A DNA stretch of 64,000 bases from Clostridiales bacterium (GTDB lineage: Bacteria; Bacillota; Clostridia; Peptostreptococcales; Anaerovoracaceae). The notes under the pieces are model-generated. The model did not search any database, was not told the origin of the DNA, and saw nothing but the letters and a program-made list of their open reading frames with translations. Shown in pieces: positions 43,527 through 53,108 of this stretch. Location of the stretch: assembly GCA_015243575.1 (NCBI GenBank), contig CP042469.1:868001-932000 (forward strand). Reading direction: 5' to 3'. Positions within the stretch are counted from its first letter, which is position 1, and each line of letters opens with the position of its first letter. Position numbers and translations under genes: made by a program.

Positions 43527-43815
43527 TAGCTATCTGGGTTTCGCTGCCAAATCGAAAAACTTGGTATCAGGCTATCAATCCTGCCTGCATGCCATCAAGC
43601 ATCGAAAGCTGAAACTATTAATTTTCGCAGAGGACTTGTCCGAGAATACGGTTAAGAAACTGTCCAGAGTGGCAGATGAGAGCGGCGTACCTGTAAGGGT
43701 TTATGGTCACTCTGAAGAACTGTCACAGATTACGGGAAACCAGGACAGAGGAATTTTCGGCATTACCGATGGGAATTTTGCAGAGGCGATCATGAAAGAA
43801 ATTGACGGAAAATAG
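43510..43815 (+). CDS. L7Ae-family ribosomal/kink-turn protein (YlxQ-like)
   Basis: A 101-residue L7Ae/L30e fold protein with YLGFAAKSKNLVSGYQSCLH, LKLLIFAEDLSENTVKKL and a final GIFGITDGNFAEAI. Relatives bind kink-turn RNA. Its place between ylxR and infB is conserved. Confidence 0.9.
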   Translation: MRKKVDSYLGFAAKSKNLVSGYQSCLHAIKHRKLKLLIFAEDLSENTVKKLSRVADESGVPVRVYGHSEELSQITGNQDRGIFGITDGNFAEAIMKEIDGK

Positions 43816-43918
43816 CGAGGGGAAATCAACAGCTGCCTCGTTAAGAACGCAGAAATAAGGAAATTTTCCACATTCGAAAATTTTCAGGAATGCGTAATAA
43901 GAGAATGGAGGTGTTCGA

Positions 43919-46855
43919 ATGTCCAGTATGAAAATACATGAACTAGCGAAAGAACTGAATATGAGCAGTAAAGATATGTTGGATAAAATCAATACCATGG
44001 GGATTGATGCCAAAAGCCATATGAGCGTGTTATCCGATATGGACGTAATTGCGATCAAAAATACAGTATTAAGGGGGAAAAGCGGCTCGGAAACGAAAAT
44101 CGTCAAGGCTGCGCCCAAAAAGACCGAGGTACAGGATAAGGAAGAAGTAAAGGTGGTTGTAAAAGCAGCCGCGCATCCAAGTGCCAGCCCTGAATCCAAA
44201 GCTGCGCAAAAACCCGCCGGAGCAAGACCAACACAGCCGCAGCAGCAAACGCAGCAGCCGCAACCATCACATCAGCAGCATCAGCAGTCGCAGCATCAGC
44301 AGCCACAGCAAAGAGCTCCACAATCCAATCAAACCCAGTCACATGGGGTGCAGCAACAGGATCGAAATCATCAAACTCAAAACCAGGGAAACAACAGACC
44401 GGCGCAGCATCAGCAGCAAAGGCCTGCACAAAATAATCAGGCCCAGCGGCCTGCTCAGGGGAATAATCCTCAGACACAGAGGCCGAATCAGGGGTATTCT
44501 CAGGCTCAAAGACCTGGGCAGAATAATTCTCAGGCACAGAGGCCTTCTGGTGGATATCAGCAGCAAAGACCGGCACAGCAGGGCCAACAGGGTCAGTATA
44601 ACCAGTCGAATCAGTCTGGACAACAGGGTCAGCAAAGATCCTCGCAGAATTATTCCGGACAGAACCAAAGACCGGCACAATCCGGACAGTACGGACAGCA
44701 GAGACCTTCCTATGGTGGTCAGCAGAGACCATCCTACGGTCAGCAATCTGATCAAAACAGATCATCCGATGACAGAAACGCGCAGCGTCCTAGAACCGGA
44801 GAGCAGAGAGATCACCATAACAAACCAGGTGAATCGAGACAATTCCAGCCCAGAACTGATCAAAGATCAGACAGCAGACCGGACAACAGGGAGCAAAGAC
44901 CGGATCAGAGAGCCCAGAATCCAAGACAAAAACCCGGTACTCAGACGAATCAGCAGAGATCTACTCAGGGAGGAAATCAGCAAAGGCCCAACAACAACCA
45001 ACAGAGACCAAACCTGCAGAGACCTGCACAGAGATCAAAACCTCGTCCAAAGCCGGCTCCAAAGCCGGTAGAGCCTGAAATCAATCTGGCTGAACTGCCA
45101 CCAGGAACAAAGATTATCAATGTTCCGATAACTGTTGCAGGTCTTGCAGATCAGATTGAAAAGTCTACTTCACAGGTCATCATGGCGCTGATGAAGCTTG
45201 GAATTATGGCAAATATCAACCAAAATATAGATGAAGATACCGTTGTGATTCTTGGCTCTGAGCTTGGAGTCAATATTGTGGTGGGCAAAGTTGAAGAAGA
45301 GATCGTAGAAGAGGGCCTGGAATTATTTAAAGATCAAGATGAAGATCTGAAATCGAGACCTCCGATCATTACCGTAATGGGCCATGTTGACCACGGTAAG
45401 ACATCACTTCTGGATGCCATCAGAAAAACCAACGTTACGGCTTCTGAGTCAGGCGGGATCACCCAGCATATCGGTGCATCCGAAGTATATGCCAACGGAC
45501 AGAAAATTGTGTTCCTCGATACACCGGGACACGAAGCTTTTACCGCTATGAGAGCGCGTGGCGCCCATGTGACGGATATTGCAGTCCTTGTGGTTGCAGC
45601 GGATGACAGCGTTAAGCCTCAGACGGTTGAAGCCATCAGCCATGCTAAGGCTGCCGGTGTTCCTATTATCGTAGCAATCAACAAGATGGATAAACCGGGA
45701 GCAGATCCGACACGAGTCAAACAGGATTTGACAGAGCATAACCTTCTCATCGAAGAATGGGGCGGAGATATTATATGCGTGCCAGTTTCTGCAAAGACAG
45801 GAGAAGGAATCGATACCCTTCTTGAGATGATTCTGCTTCAGGCGGAGGTTCTGGAATTAAAGGCGAATCCAAATCGTCTGGCTATGGGTTCCGTTATCGA
45901 AGCAAGACTGGATAAAACAAGAGGACCGGTTGCAACTCTTCTGGTGCTCAACGGTACGCTGCAGGCGGGCATGAGCGTTGTAGCAGGAACCAGCTCCGGC
46001 AGAATCAAAGCCATGACCAATTTCAAAGGCGATGCCATCAGAAAGGCCGGTCCGGCTACAGCTGTGGAAATCCTCGGTCTTACAGAAGTTCCTGAGGCAG
46101 GCGATGAATTTAATGCGGTCAAAGAAGATAAAGTTGCCAGAGAAATCGCGGAAAACCGTAAATCCAAGCTGAGAGAAGAGGTTATGGCCAGAAATTCAAG
46201 CATAACGCTGGAACAGCTCTTCAGTCAAATTCAGGAAGGCGAAGTCAAAGAACTGAATCTCATTATCAAGGGTGACGTTCAGGGCTCTGTGGGAGCATTG
46301 ACCCAGTCGCTGGAAAAATTAAAGAATGAAAACGTTAAGGTTAAAATAATTCATACCGGTGTAGGTACTGTTACGGAATCTGACATCATGCTGGCAAATA
46401 CTTCCGGTGCGATCGTCATTGCATTCAATGTAAGACCGAGTACTGCGATCACCAGCCTCGCGGAAAGAGAAAAGGTCGAAATCAGAACTTACAGGGTCAT
46501 CTATGATGCCATCGACGAAGTGGAATCAGCCATGAAGGGAATGCTCGATCCGGTATTTAAAGAAGTGGTTCTGGGCAAGATAGAAATCAGAAACACCTTT
46601 AAGGTTCCCGGCGTAGGCATCATTGGCGGTGCATATGTACTGGAAGGAAAGGTGCTGAGAAACGCTGAGATTAGACTTGTAAGAGACGGTATCGTTATTC
46701 ATGAGGGCAAAATTTCATCCTTGAAGAGATTCAAAGATGACGTGAAAGAAGTGAATCATGGATATGAGTGCGGTATCGGCATCGAAAATTACAATGACAT
46801 CAAGGAAGGCGATATCATTGAGGCGTTCAAGATGGAGCAAATAGAGAGAAAATAA
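43919..46855 (+). CDS. infB: Translation initiation factor IF-2 with long Gln-rich linker
   Basis: IF-2 (978 residues) brings fMet-tRNA to the 30S subunit. An IF2_N domain (1-55) is followed by a disordered linker (about 80-385) rich in Gln, Arg, Pro, Asn and Ser with recurring QRPAQ-like units, then a second IF2_N (about 390-455). The GTPase domain has GHVDHGKTS (about 487), [14 protein letters not shown] and SAKTGEG, and C-terminal barrel domains follow. GGAGG lies before the ATG. The linker is far longer and more Gln-rich than in most Firmicutes. Confidence 0.97.
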   Translation: MSSMKIHELAKELNMSSKDMLDKINTMGIDAKSHMSVLSDMDVIAIKNTVLRGKSGSETKIVKAAPKKTEVQDKEEVKVVVKAAAHPSASPESKAAQKPAGARPTQPQQQTQQPQPSHQQHQQSQHQQPQQRAPQSNQTQSHGVQQQDRNHQTQNQGNNRPAQHQQQRPAQNNQAQRPAQGNNPQTQRPNQGYSQAQRPGQNNSQAQRPSGGYQQQRPAQQGQQGQYNQSNQSGQQGQQRSSQNYSGQNQRPAQSGQYGQQRPSYGGQQRPSYGQQSDQNRSSDDRNAQRPRTGEQRDHHNKPGESRQFQPRTDQRSDSRPDNREQRPDQRAQNPRQKPGTQTNQQRSTQGGNQQRPNNNQQRPNLQRPAQRSKPRPKPAPKPVEPEINLAELPPGTKIINVPITVAGLADQIEKSTSQVIMALMKLGIMANINQNIDEDTVVILGSELGVNIVVGKVEEEIVEEGLELFKDQDEDLKSRPPIITVMGHVDHGKTSLLDAIRKTNVTASESGGITQHIGASEVYANGQKIVFLDTPGHEAFTAMRARGAHVTDIAVLVVAADDSVKPQTVEAISHAKAAGVPIIVAINKMDKPGADPTRVKQDLTEHNLLIEEWGGDIICVPVSAKTGEGIDTLLEMILLQAEVLELKANPNRLAMGSVIEARLDKTRGPVATLLVLNGTLQAGMSVVAGTSSGRIKAMTNFKGDAIRKAGPATAVEILGLTEVPEAGDEFNAVKEDKVAREIAENRKSKLREEVMARNSSITLEQLFSQIQEGEVKELNLIIKGDVQGSVGALTQSLEKLKNENVKVKIIHTGVGTVTESDIMLANTSGAIVIAFNVRPSTAITSLAEREKVEIRTYRVIYDAIDEVESAMKGMLDPVFKEVVLGKIEIRNTFKVPGVGIIGGAYVLEGKVLRNAEIRLVRDGIVIHEGKISSLKRFKDDVKEVNHGYECGIGIENYNDIKEGDIIEAFKMEQIERK

Positions 46856-46886
46856 CGAAACCGGACAAAAGTTAAAAGGAGCGCAA

Positions 46887-47306
46887 ATGGGAAAAGGATA
46901 TCGATCAGGCCGTTTGGGAGAAGAGATCAGAAGAATTGTGAGCGATCTTCTTCTTCGGGAGATCAAAGATCCAAGACTTTCGGGAATGGTAAGCATTTCC
47001 GCAGTGGAGGTGACAGAGGACGGCAGTTATGCTACGGTATACATTACAGTTCTGGGCAGCAAGCCATCAGAAGAAACCAGCGGTGAGAAAAAGGATGAGG
47101 TTCTGGCAGCATTTAAGAGCGCGAAAGGATTGATCCGCAGGGAGATTGGCAAGCAGGTCAAGCTGCGTCATGTACCAGACCTGTTGTTCAAATTCGATAC
47201 TTCTTTGGAATATGGAAGACATATCTCCAAGTTGATCGACAATCTTGGTATAGAAAAAGCGGATGAAGAAAATGATGAAAAACACACTGAATCAGATCGC
47301 AGCTGA
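46887..47306 (+). CDS. rbfA: Ribosome-binding factor A
   Basis: RbfA (139 residues) helps process the 16S rRNA 5' end. RSGRLGEEIRRIVSDLL, EIKDPRLSGMVSISAVEVT and the GKQVKLRHVPDLLFKFD strand are conserved. It overlaps the next gene by about 44 bases. Confidence 0.95.
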   Translation: MGKGYRSGRLGEEIRRIVSDLLLREIKDPRLSGMVSISAVEVTEDGSYATVYITVLGSKPSEETSGEKKDEVLAAFKSAKGLIRREIGKQVKLRHVPDLLFKFDTSLEYGRHISKLIDNLGIEKADEENDEKHTESDRS

Positions 47307-48240
47307 ACTGAAAAAAGCTAATACCGTTTTATTGTATCCCCATGTCATTATGGATGGGGATACTTTAGGCTCTTCAATCGCACTGTGCATTGCGCTCAGA
47401 AAATTGGGGAAGCAAGCTTACATCCTTATTGAGGACGATATCCCCGGATATTTAACATTTCTGGAAAAGGATTATTGCACCTACGACCAGGAAATCATTG
47501 ATCGTCCTGATATTTCTATCTCTGTAGATTGCAGTGATATCGAACGCTTCTTCAAGCGAAAGGACAAGTTTCTGATGGGAAAGAGAAGTATTTGCTTGGA
47601 TCACCACAGAACGAATAATTTCTTTGCTGAATTGAACTATATCGATGAAAACATTGCGGCTACCGGTGAAATCGTCTTTCATCTCATCAACGAGATGGGT
47701 GTGGAAGTCGACGTGGAGATGGCAGAAGCAATTTACACGGCAATCACAACGGATACGGGAAACTTTCAGTATACCAATACGACCAAGACAACCCATCTCA
47801 TTGCAGCAGAACTCTTTGAAATCGGAATTGATCTTGAAAAAATCAGCGTTGAGGTCTATCAGAATATTCGCCATGAAAAACTGAAGATCATGAACGAAGT
47901 AATAGGCACCATAGAAATGGTTTGCGGCGGTAAGGCTGATATCGCATATGTGACCCAGAAGATGCTGCAGAAAACCGGTGCACTGATGGAAGAAACGGAA
48001 GGGATTATCGAGACCCTTCGAAATATCAGTGGTGTGGAAATTTCTGCATTCCTGAAAGAAAACAGTGAAAATGAGATCAAAGTGGGTCTTCGGGCCAAAA
48101 CCTACGGTGATGTATCCGTCATTGCACAATCATTTGGCGGCGGAGGTCATAAAAAGGCTGCAGGCTGTACGATTCACGCTCCGTTGGAGGAAGCAAAGAA
48201 GCAAATCATAGCCGCTGTTGTAGCACATCTTGAGGGATAA
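47263..48240 (+). CDS. DHH-family phosphoesterase (NrnA-like)
   Basis: A 325-residue DHH/DHHA1 enzyme. Motif I HVIMDGDTLGSSIALC, motif III LDHHRTNNFF and the C-terminal FGGGGHKKAAGC are complete. NrnA-type members degrade nanoRNA and pAp in the cytoplasm; c-di-AMP breakdown products are another known substrate. Starts at 47263, 47272 and 47275 are all in frame, and none has a strong ribosome site. rbfA-nrnA-truB is a common order. Confidence 0.93.
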   Translation: MKKMMKNTLNQIAAELKKANTVLLYPHVIMDGDTLGSSIALCIALRKLGKQAYILIEDDIPGYLTFLEKDYCTYDQEIIDRPDISISVDCSDIERFFKRKDKFLMGKRSICLDHHRTNNFFAELNYIDENIAATGEIVFHLINEMGVEVDVEMAEAIYTAITTDTGNFQYTNTTKTTHLIAAELFEIGIDLEKISVEVYQNIRHEKLKIMNEVIGTIEMVCGGKADIAYVTQKMLQKTGALMEETEGIIETLRNISGVEISAFLKENSENEIKVGLRAKTYGDVSVIAQSFGGGGHKKAAGCTIHAPLEEAKKQIIAAVVAHLEG

Positions 48241-48247
48241 CGGAACG

Positions 48248-49300
48248 ATGATCAAAGACGGAATTATTAATTTACTGAAGCCTGCGGGAATGACCTCCCA
48301 TGATGGCGTTCAGTTTCTCAGACGCCTTACTGGGATTAAAAGAATAGGACATACTGGTACGCTGGATCCAATGGCTGTCGGCGTACTTCCTTTATGTATT
48401 GGCAGTGCAGCTCGGATTACTGAATATCTGGATCTGGATTACAAGAAATACCGCTGCGAAATGCAATTGGGATTGGAAACAGACACCCAGGACATTTGGG
48501 GCACCGCTATACAGGATAGACGAGAAGCTGGTTTCCCCGAAAGAGCAAAAGTAGAAGAAGCACTTTTCCGGCTACGTGGAGTGATTTATCAATATCCCCC
48601 CGGGTACTCTGCTGTAAGAGTAAATGGCAAGCGGCTTTATGAATATGCAAGACAGGGAGAAGAAGTCGAAATCAAGGCCAGAAAAGTTGAAATAAAAGAT
48701 CTCACGGTGATATCGTATGATTCGGACAGAGGGCGTGCAGTCTTTGATGTTACTTGTTCAAAAGGCACCTACATAAGGACAATCTGTCACGATACAGGTA
48801 CATTTCTGGGCTGCGGAGCAGTGATGAGCAGTTTGATTCGAACGGCCAGCGGTGCATTTGAATTGAATCATACAGTGACTTTAGAAGAACTAAAAGATAA
48901 CGGCGCGGAACCTTACCTGCTGCCTCCTGATTTTCCGCTGGTTCATTTTGGCCAGGCAACGGTATCAGCTGACAGAGGAAAATGGTTTGCGAACGGTGGT
49001 CATCTACGAATGTCCGAGATCGATATCATACGGGAACCGGAATTTAAAAATCCGAGCTCCGGCCAGGAAGGTGTACGGGATATTCGGGAAGAATACCGAA
49101 GCGCCTATAATATTTATTTGAAAGACACATCCAGCAGCGACCAAAATCCGGGAACCTTTCTAGGCGTTGCATTCTATAGCCCCCAATACAAAAAACTCGT
49201 CGGCGACAAGATTTTTCTCAGCGACAGAGCTATCTTTGATAGCACTGAAGCGAGCGAAGCGGTAGAAAAAACAGTCCAGGGGCGTGGAGACTCAGAATAA
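48248..49300 (+). CDS. truB: tRNA pseudouridine-55 synthase TruB
   Basis: TruB makes the T-loop pseudouridine. GIINLLKPAGMTSHDGV, GHTGTLDPMAVGVLPLCIG (catalytic Asp), YPPGYSAVRVNGKRLYEYAR and GTYIRTICHDTG are intact. At 350 residues it is longer than usual (about 300). The extra C-terminus ends in RAIFDSTEASEAVEKTVQG, and that part of the DNA is tandemly repeated just downstream, so the end of the gene looks unstable. ATG 48248 is preferred to TTG 48230. Confidence 0.95.
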   Translation: MIKDGIINLLKPAGMTSHDGVQFLRRLTGIKRIGHTGTLDPMAVGVLPLCIGSAARITEYLDLDYKKYRCEMQLGLETDTQDIWGTAIQDRREAGFPERAKVEEALFRLRGVIYQYPPGYSAVRVNGKRLYEYARQGEEVEIKARKVEIKDLTVISYDSDRGRAVFDVTCSKGTYIRTICHDTGTFLGCGAVMSSLIRTASGAFELNHTVTLEELKDNGAEPYLLPPDFPLVHFGQATVSADRGKWFANGGHLRMSEIDIIREPEFKNPSSGQEGVRDIREEYRSAYNIYLKDTSSSDQNPGTFLGVAFYSPQYKKLVGDKIFLSDRAIFDSTEASEAVEKTVQGRGDSE

Positions 49301-49411
49301 AGAATGGATAGAGTCTCAGCCATCGGGCAAGATTTTTCTCAGCGACAGAGCTATCTTTGATAGCACTGAAGCGAGTGAAGCGGTAGAAAAAACAGTCCAG
49401 GGGCGTGGAGA
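49207..49411 (+). repeat. Tandem duplication of the truB 3' end
   Basis: Bases 49207-49290 recur at 49328-49411 with one mismatch in 84 (period 121). Copy 1 encodes the last residues of TruB; copy 2 keeps the same reading potential and its own TAG, but in another frame. A third trace, GTCCAGGGGCG, follows at about 49423. Each copy contains the hairpin GCTATC-TTT-GATAGC. Only 49 bases separate copy 2 from ribF. Confidence 0.95.
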
Positions 49412-49460
49412 GAATGAATAGGGTCCAGGGGCGTTCTGACACAGAATAGGAAAGAAAGAG

Positions 49461-50429
49461 ATGAAACAGTTTAATTCATTGGATGAAATCAAGAATATTA
49501 AGGAAACCGTAGTTGCCTTGGGAAATTTTGACGGTGTTCACAAAGGACATCAGGAACTGATCCGAAGAACTGTGAAAAGTGCCAGGATGGCCGGGTTGAA
49601 AAGCGCCGTTTTCACCTTTGCGAATCATCCCAAAAACGTATTGGCGGGCAAACCGGTGATTAAGAATATATTATACCCGGAAGACAAGGCTGCAATGATC
49701 CAGTCCCTGGGTGTAGATTATTTGTTTTCTCTGGAATTCAACGAGATTATACAGCATCTCTCTGCAGAAGAGTTTATGCAGAAGCTGCTTATTGGTGCTT
49801 TCCGGATGAGAGAAGTTTACTGCGGCTTTAATTATCGCTTTGGATACAAGGCAGAGGGTTCACCGGAAACGCTGATTAAAGCAGGAATGAAAGATGGCTT
49901 TGGAATTCATGTTCTGGAACCCTTTAAGATCGATGGAAATCTGGTCAGCAGTTCCTTAATTAGAGAGCTCATTGCTGCCGGAAGAGTCGGTGAATGTAAA
50001 AAATATATGGGGAGAAACTATACGGTAGGCGGCGAAGTAGTCGTCGGCAACAAGATCGGCAGAACCATTGGTTTTCCGACTTCAAATATTCTGATCGACG
50101 AGACGATGGTCACCCCCGCTCATGGTGTATACGTGACCTACTGCAATTATAACGGAACCTGTTATCAGGGGATTACAAACGTCGGGATCAAGCCGACCAT
50201 CGGCGACAATCTAAAGAATATTGAGACTCATATCTTTAATTTTAGCAAAGAACTTTACGGCAAGGAGATTCGAGTCGAGTTTCTGGAACGAATTCGTCCA
50301 GAGATAAAATTTGAAAATGTTCAGGAACTGGCCCAGCAAATTGACAGGGATTGTGCCGAGGCAGAACGGTTTCACAAAAGGCTTAACGAAGCGAGATTAA
50401 GAGATAATTTTTGTGAGACAAAAAAATAA
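49461..50429 (+). CDS. ribF: Bifunctional riboflavin kinase/FMN adenylyltransferase
   Basis: RibF (322 residues) makes FMN and FAD. The N-terminal FAD synthetase domain has ALGNFDGVHKGHQELI and GFNYRFGYKAEG; the C-terminal kinase domain has GNKIGRTIGFPTSNI with the PTxN motif. The usual rpsO does not follow; a T-box aro operon intervenes. Confidence 0.96.
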   Translation: MKQFNSLDEIKNIKETVVALGNFDGVHKGHQELIRRTVKSARMAGLKSAVFTFANHPKNVLAGKPVIKNILYPEDKAAMIQSLGVDYLFSLEFNEIIQHLSAEEFMQKLLIGAFRMREVYCGFNYRFGYKAEGSPETLIKAGMKDGFGIHVLEPFKIDGNLVSSSLIRELIAAGRVGECKKYMGRNYTVGGEVVVGNKIGRTIGFPTSNILIDETMVTPAHGVYVTYCNYNGTCYQGITNVGIKPTIGDNLKNIETHIFNFSKELYGKEIRVEFLERIRPEIKFENVQELAQQIDRDCAEAERFHKRLNEARLRDNFCETKK

Positions 50430-50443
50430 TTTTCATTTCGCTC

Positions 50444-50781
50444 TTGACAATCGGAAAGTTTGCGGTTAGCATATTAATAATTAACAATACGGAAAAGCGA
50501 TGATAGAGGAAAGTAAAAACAAGAGACCTATCAGGGATTATCCATCGTTGACTGGAAGTGGATATTAGAGAAGTTGTTTTGAAGTTCCCTCTTGAGCTCC
50601 TGGCTGAACAATTCGAAAGTAGGCTAAGGCGTTTTCCCACGTTACAGGGATAGAGTATAAAGCGGCAGCTTCGTATTCGAAAAGAGTGCAGTACTGATTC
50701 AGTGCTGAATTTGGGTGGTATCGCGGAAGATAAGAGTCATTACCTTTCGTCCCTACATAGGGGGCGAAAGGTTTTTGTTTT
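50444..50781 (+). promoter_or_regulatory. T-box leader riboswitch of the aromatic operon
   Basis: TTGACA (50444-50449), 17 bases, TAGCAT (50467-50472) starts the leader. The stem I elements include AGAGGAAAGTA paired back with CCCTCT. In the facing specifier loop, GAAGTTC contains TTC at 50585-50587, which would read tRNA-Phe. The T-box sequence TGGGTGGTATCGCGG is at 50712-50726. The terminator stem (50743-50771) ends in a T-rich run. Uncharged tRNA would favour read-through into aroF. T-box identity is firm; the Phe specificity is inferred. Confidence 0.92.
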
Positions 50782-50885
50782 ATTTAGGCGCTTTTTCTGA
50801 ATTGTATTTGCGGATGTAATGCCCGGGTTTTTCCGGGGAGCGTGTCCCTGGCTAGACCTCAAGAAACCGGAAAAGGAGAATGAAA

Positions 50886-51899
50886 ATGATTATTGTATTA
50901 AAGAATGGAACAACACAAGAAGATATCAACAAGATATCAGGATGGCTGAGTCGCTATGATGTGGAGGTTTGCCCTATTGTCGGAGCTGAAACTACGATTT
51001 TGGGTGTTGTTGGAGATACCTCCTCCGTAGACCGAACCTCAGCGTTTCTCAGTGAACATGTAGATAAAATTATAAAGGTTCAGGAACCGTACAAGAGAGC
51101 AAATAGAAAGATGCATCCGGAGAATACCATCGTTGATATCGGTGGTGTGAAAGTCGGAGACAACAAACTGGTCGTTATGGCTGGTCCCTGCTCAGTGGAA
51201 GGGGAAGATCAGATTGTTGATATTGCCAAGCATATTAAAGAAACCGGAGCAGCCATTATCAGAGGCGGTGCGTGGAAACCAAGATCCTCCCCATATTCCT
51301 TCCAGGGACTGAAGGCAGAAGGTTTGGAACTTCTAAACATAGCCAAGGCTGAGACTGGTCTTCCCATTATAACGGAAATCACCAATCCCATGCATGTGGA
51401 AAAGTTCATAGGAAAGGTTGACTGCTTTCAGGTTGGCGCAAGAAATATGCAGAATTTTGAACTGCTGATCGAGCTGGGAAGGGCCAGAATTCCGGTTCTT
51501 TTAAAGAGAGGCTTCTCCAATACTTTGGAAGAATTTCTCATGTCCGCGGAATATATCTTAAGCGGCGGCAATGAAAATGTGATATTATGTGAGAGAGGGA
51601 TTCGTACCAACGAGACCTTTACTAGGAATACGCTGGACATCAGTGCAGTGCCTGCACTCAAGAAGCTGAGTCATCTGCCTGTCATCGTGGATCCATCCCA
51701 TGCATCCGGCATGGCTTGGATGGTAGAATCCTTATCTATGGCAGCCGTTGCAGCAGGAGCGGATGGCTTGATGATTGAGGTTCATAATGATCCGAAAAAT
51801 GCGCTCAGCGATGGTGCGCAGAGTCTTACCTACGAGATGTTTGAGAGCACAATGAAGAAGCTGAAGCTACTGGCAGCAGTAATGGAGAGGGAGCTCTGA
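50886..51899 (+). CDS. aroF: DAHP synthase (beta type, with regulatory domain)
   Basis: First enzyme of the shikimate pathway, condensing PEP and erythrose-4-phosphate. The N-terminal ferredoxin-like regulatory domain (about 1-70) precedes the barrel, with VVMAGPCSVEGEDQIVDIA and RGGAWKPRSSPYSFQG. The ATG at 50886 suits AAGGAG at seven bases; an ATG at 50880 is too close. It is the first gene under the T-box. The regulatory domain may add feedback inhibition by an aromatic amino acid or prephenate. Confidence 0.95.
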   Translation: MIIVLKNGTTQEDINKISGWLSRYDVEVCPIVGAETTILGVVGDTSSVDRTSAFLSEHVDKIIKVQEPYKRANRKMHPENTIVDIGGVKVGDNKLVVMAGPCSVEGEDQIVDIAKHIKETGAAIIRGGAWKPRSSPYSFQGLKAEGLELLNIAKAETGLPIITEITNPMHVEKFIGKVDCFQVGARNMQNFELLIELGRARIPVLLKRGFSNTLEEFLMSAEYILSGGNENVILCERGIRTNETFTRNTLDISAVPALKKLSHLPVIVDPSHASGMAWMVESLSMAAVAAGADGLMIEVHNDPKNALSDGAQSLTYEMFESTMKKLKLLAAVMEREL

Positions 51900-51967
51900 G
51901 ACTGTAACGAAAAATGATTGAGCAGTTTCATTTTCAATATACAAAGAAATAAAGAAAGATTTGGTTA

Positions 51968-53107
51968 ATGCAGATGAGAAAATTGAACTTAAAGGGAAAA
52001 CATAACAGCTCTGCGATCCTCATTGGGAGAGGGATTCTAACACAAGCAGGAGAGCTTTGCAAAGCCGAACTTGCAGAACGCAAGGCACCTTCTGCGATTT
52101 GCGTGATCACGGATACCAATGTGGCTGAGCTTTATTTAGAGACTGTATTAAAGGAATTTGAAGCTTTTTCAATCCCTGTATACAGTCACGTGATCCCCGC
52201 AGGGGAGGAAAATAAAAATCTGGATACCGTTTCAAAAATATATGACACATTGAGTACCAACCGGTTTGGCAGAGATGATATGATCGTAGCCCTAGGGGGT
52301 GGAGTTACTGGAGATATCGCCGGCTTTACAGCGGCAACCTATCTGAGAGGAATGAGACATCTGATCCAAATTCCCACCACACTCTTAGCACAGGTGGATT
52401 CCTCCGTAGGAGGAAAGACCGGTGTGGATCTTCCCTTAGGAAAGAATTTAGTAGGTGCTTTTCGTCAACCAGACGTTGTTCTGATCGATCCGGTGGTGCT
52501 TGACAGCCTTCCGAAAGAGATCTTTACCAGCGGTATGGCCGAGGTAATCAAATATGGCTGTATCTGGGATGAAGAAATTCTGGAGCTGGCGGCAAAGGAA
52601 ACTGCAATTGATACGTCTGACCCCAAAGAGACAGCGGATCTCAGCCGAGATGTAAATTGGGAAAAGGAGAAGATCGAGTCCCTTATTGCTCGTTGTGTGG
52701 CTATAAAAATAAGGGTGGTGGAAGAAGATGAGACGGAGGAAGGACTTCGCAGAATTCTGAATTTTGGTCACACCATCGGCCATGGTCTTGAAAAACTGGC
52801 CAATTTTACTGGACTTTCTCACGGAGAAGCTGTTGCTATCGGCATGGTCGCAGCAACTCAGCTGGGAGAGGCTGCAGGAATTACAGATAAGGGTTGCTAT
52901 GACAAACTGAAAAACCTTCTGCAATGCTATGAGCTGCCTGTTGCGTTACCGTACCCGGTAGAGGAAATCTATCAGGCTATGATGACTGACAAGAAGAAGC
53001 AGGGAGGCAGCTTATATTTTATTTTTGTAGAACGCTTTGGCAAGACAGATGTCAGGAAATTGCCGGTTGAAGAACTTCGGCAGATGATGAAAGTGTTAGG
53101 TGATTAA
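51968..53107 (+). CDS. aroB: 3-dehydroquinate synthase
   Basis: AroB (379 residues) cyclises DAHP to 3-dehydroquinate with NAD and a divalent metal. ALGGGVTGDIAGFTAATYLRG, QIPTTLLAQVDSSVGGKTGV and the metal ligands in RILNFGHTIGHGLE and LSHGEAVAIGM are present. The operon lacks aroD, aroE and aroK in this window, so these must be encoded elsewhere. Confidence 0.97.
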   Translation: MQMRKLNLKGKHNSSAILIGRGILTQAGELCKAELAERKAPSAICVITDTNVAELYLETVLKEFEAFSIPVYSHVIPAGEENKNLDTVSKIYDTLSTNRFGRDDMIVALGGGVTGDIAGFTAATYLRGMRHLIQIPTTLLAQVDSSVGGKTGVDLPLGKNLVGAFRQPDVVLIDPVVLDSLPKEIFTSGMAEVIKYGCIWDEEILELAAKETAIDTSDPKETADLSRDVNWEKEKIESLIARCVAIKIRVVEEDETEEGLRRILNFGHTIGHGLEKLANFTGLSHGEAVAIGMVAATQLGEAAGITDKGCYDKLKNLLQCYELPVALPYPVEEIYQAMMTDKKKQGGSLYFIFVERFGKTDVRKLPVEELRQMMKVLGD

Positions 53108-53108
53108 G

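Noticed and set aside
44181-45071. 296-codon plus-strand frame and long minus frames within infB
   Set aside because: Alternative readings of the low-complexity Gln/Arg/Pro linker; biased codons keep other frames open.
49230-49442. 70-codon minus-strand frame with an internal peptide repeat
   Set aside because: It only mirrors the tandem DNA duplication at the truB 3' end.
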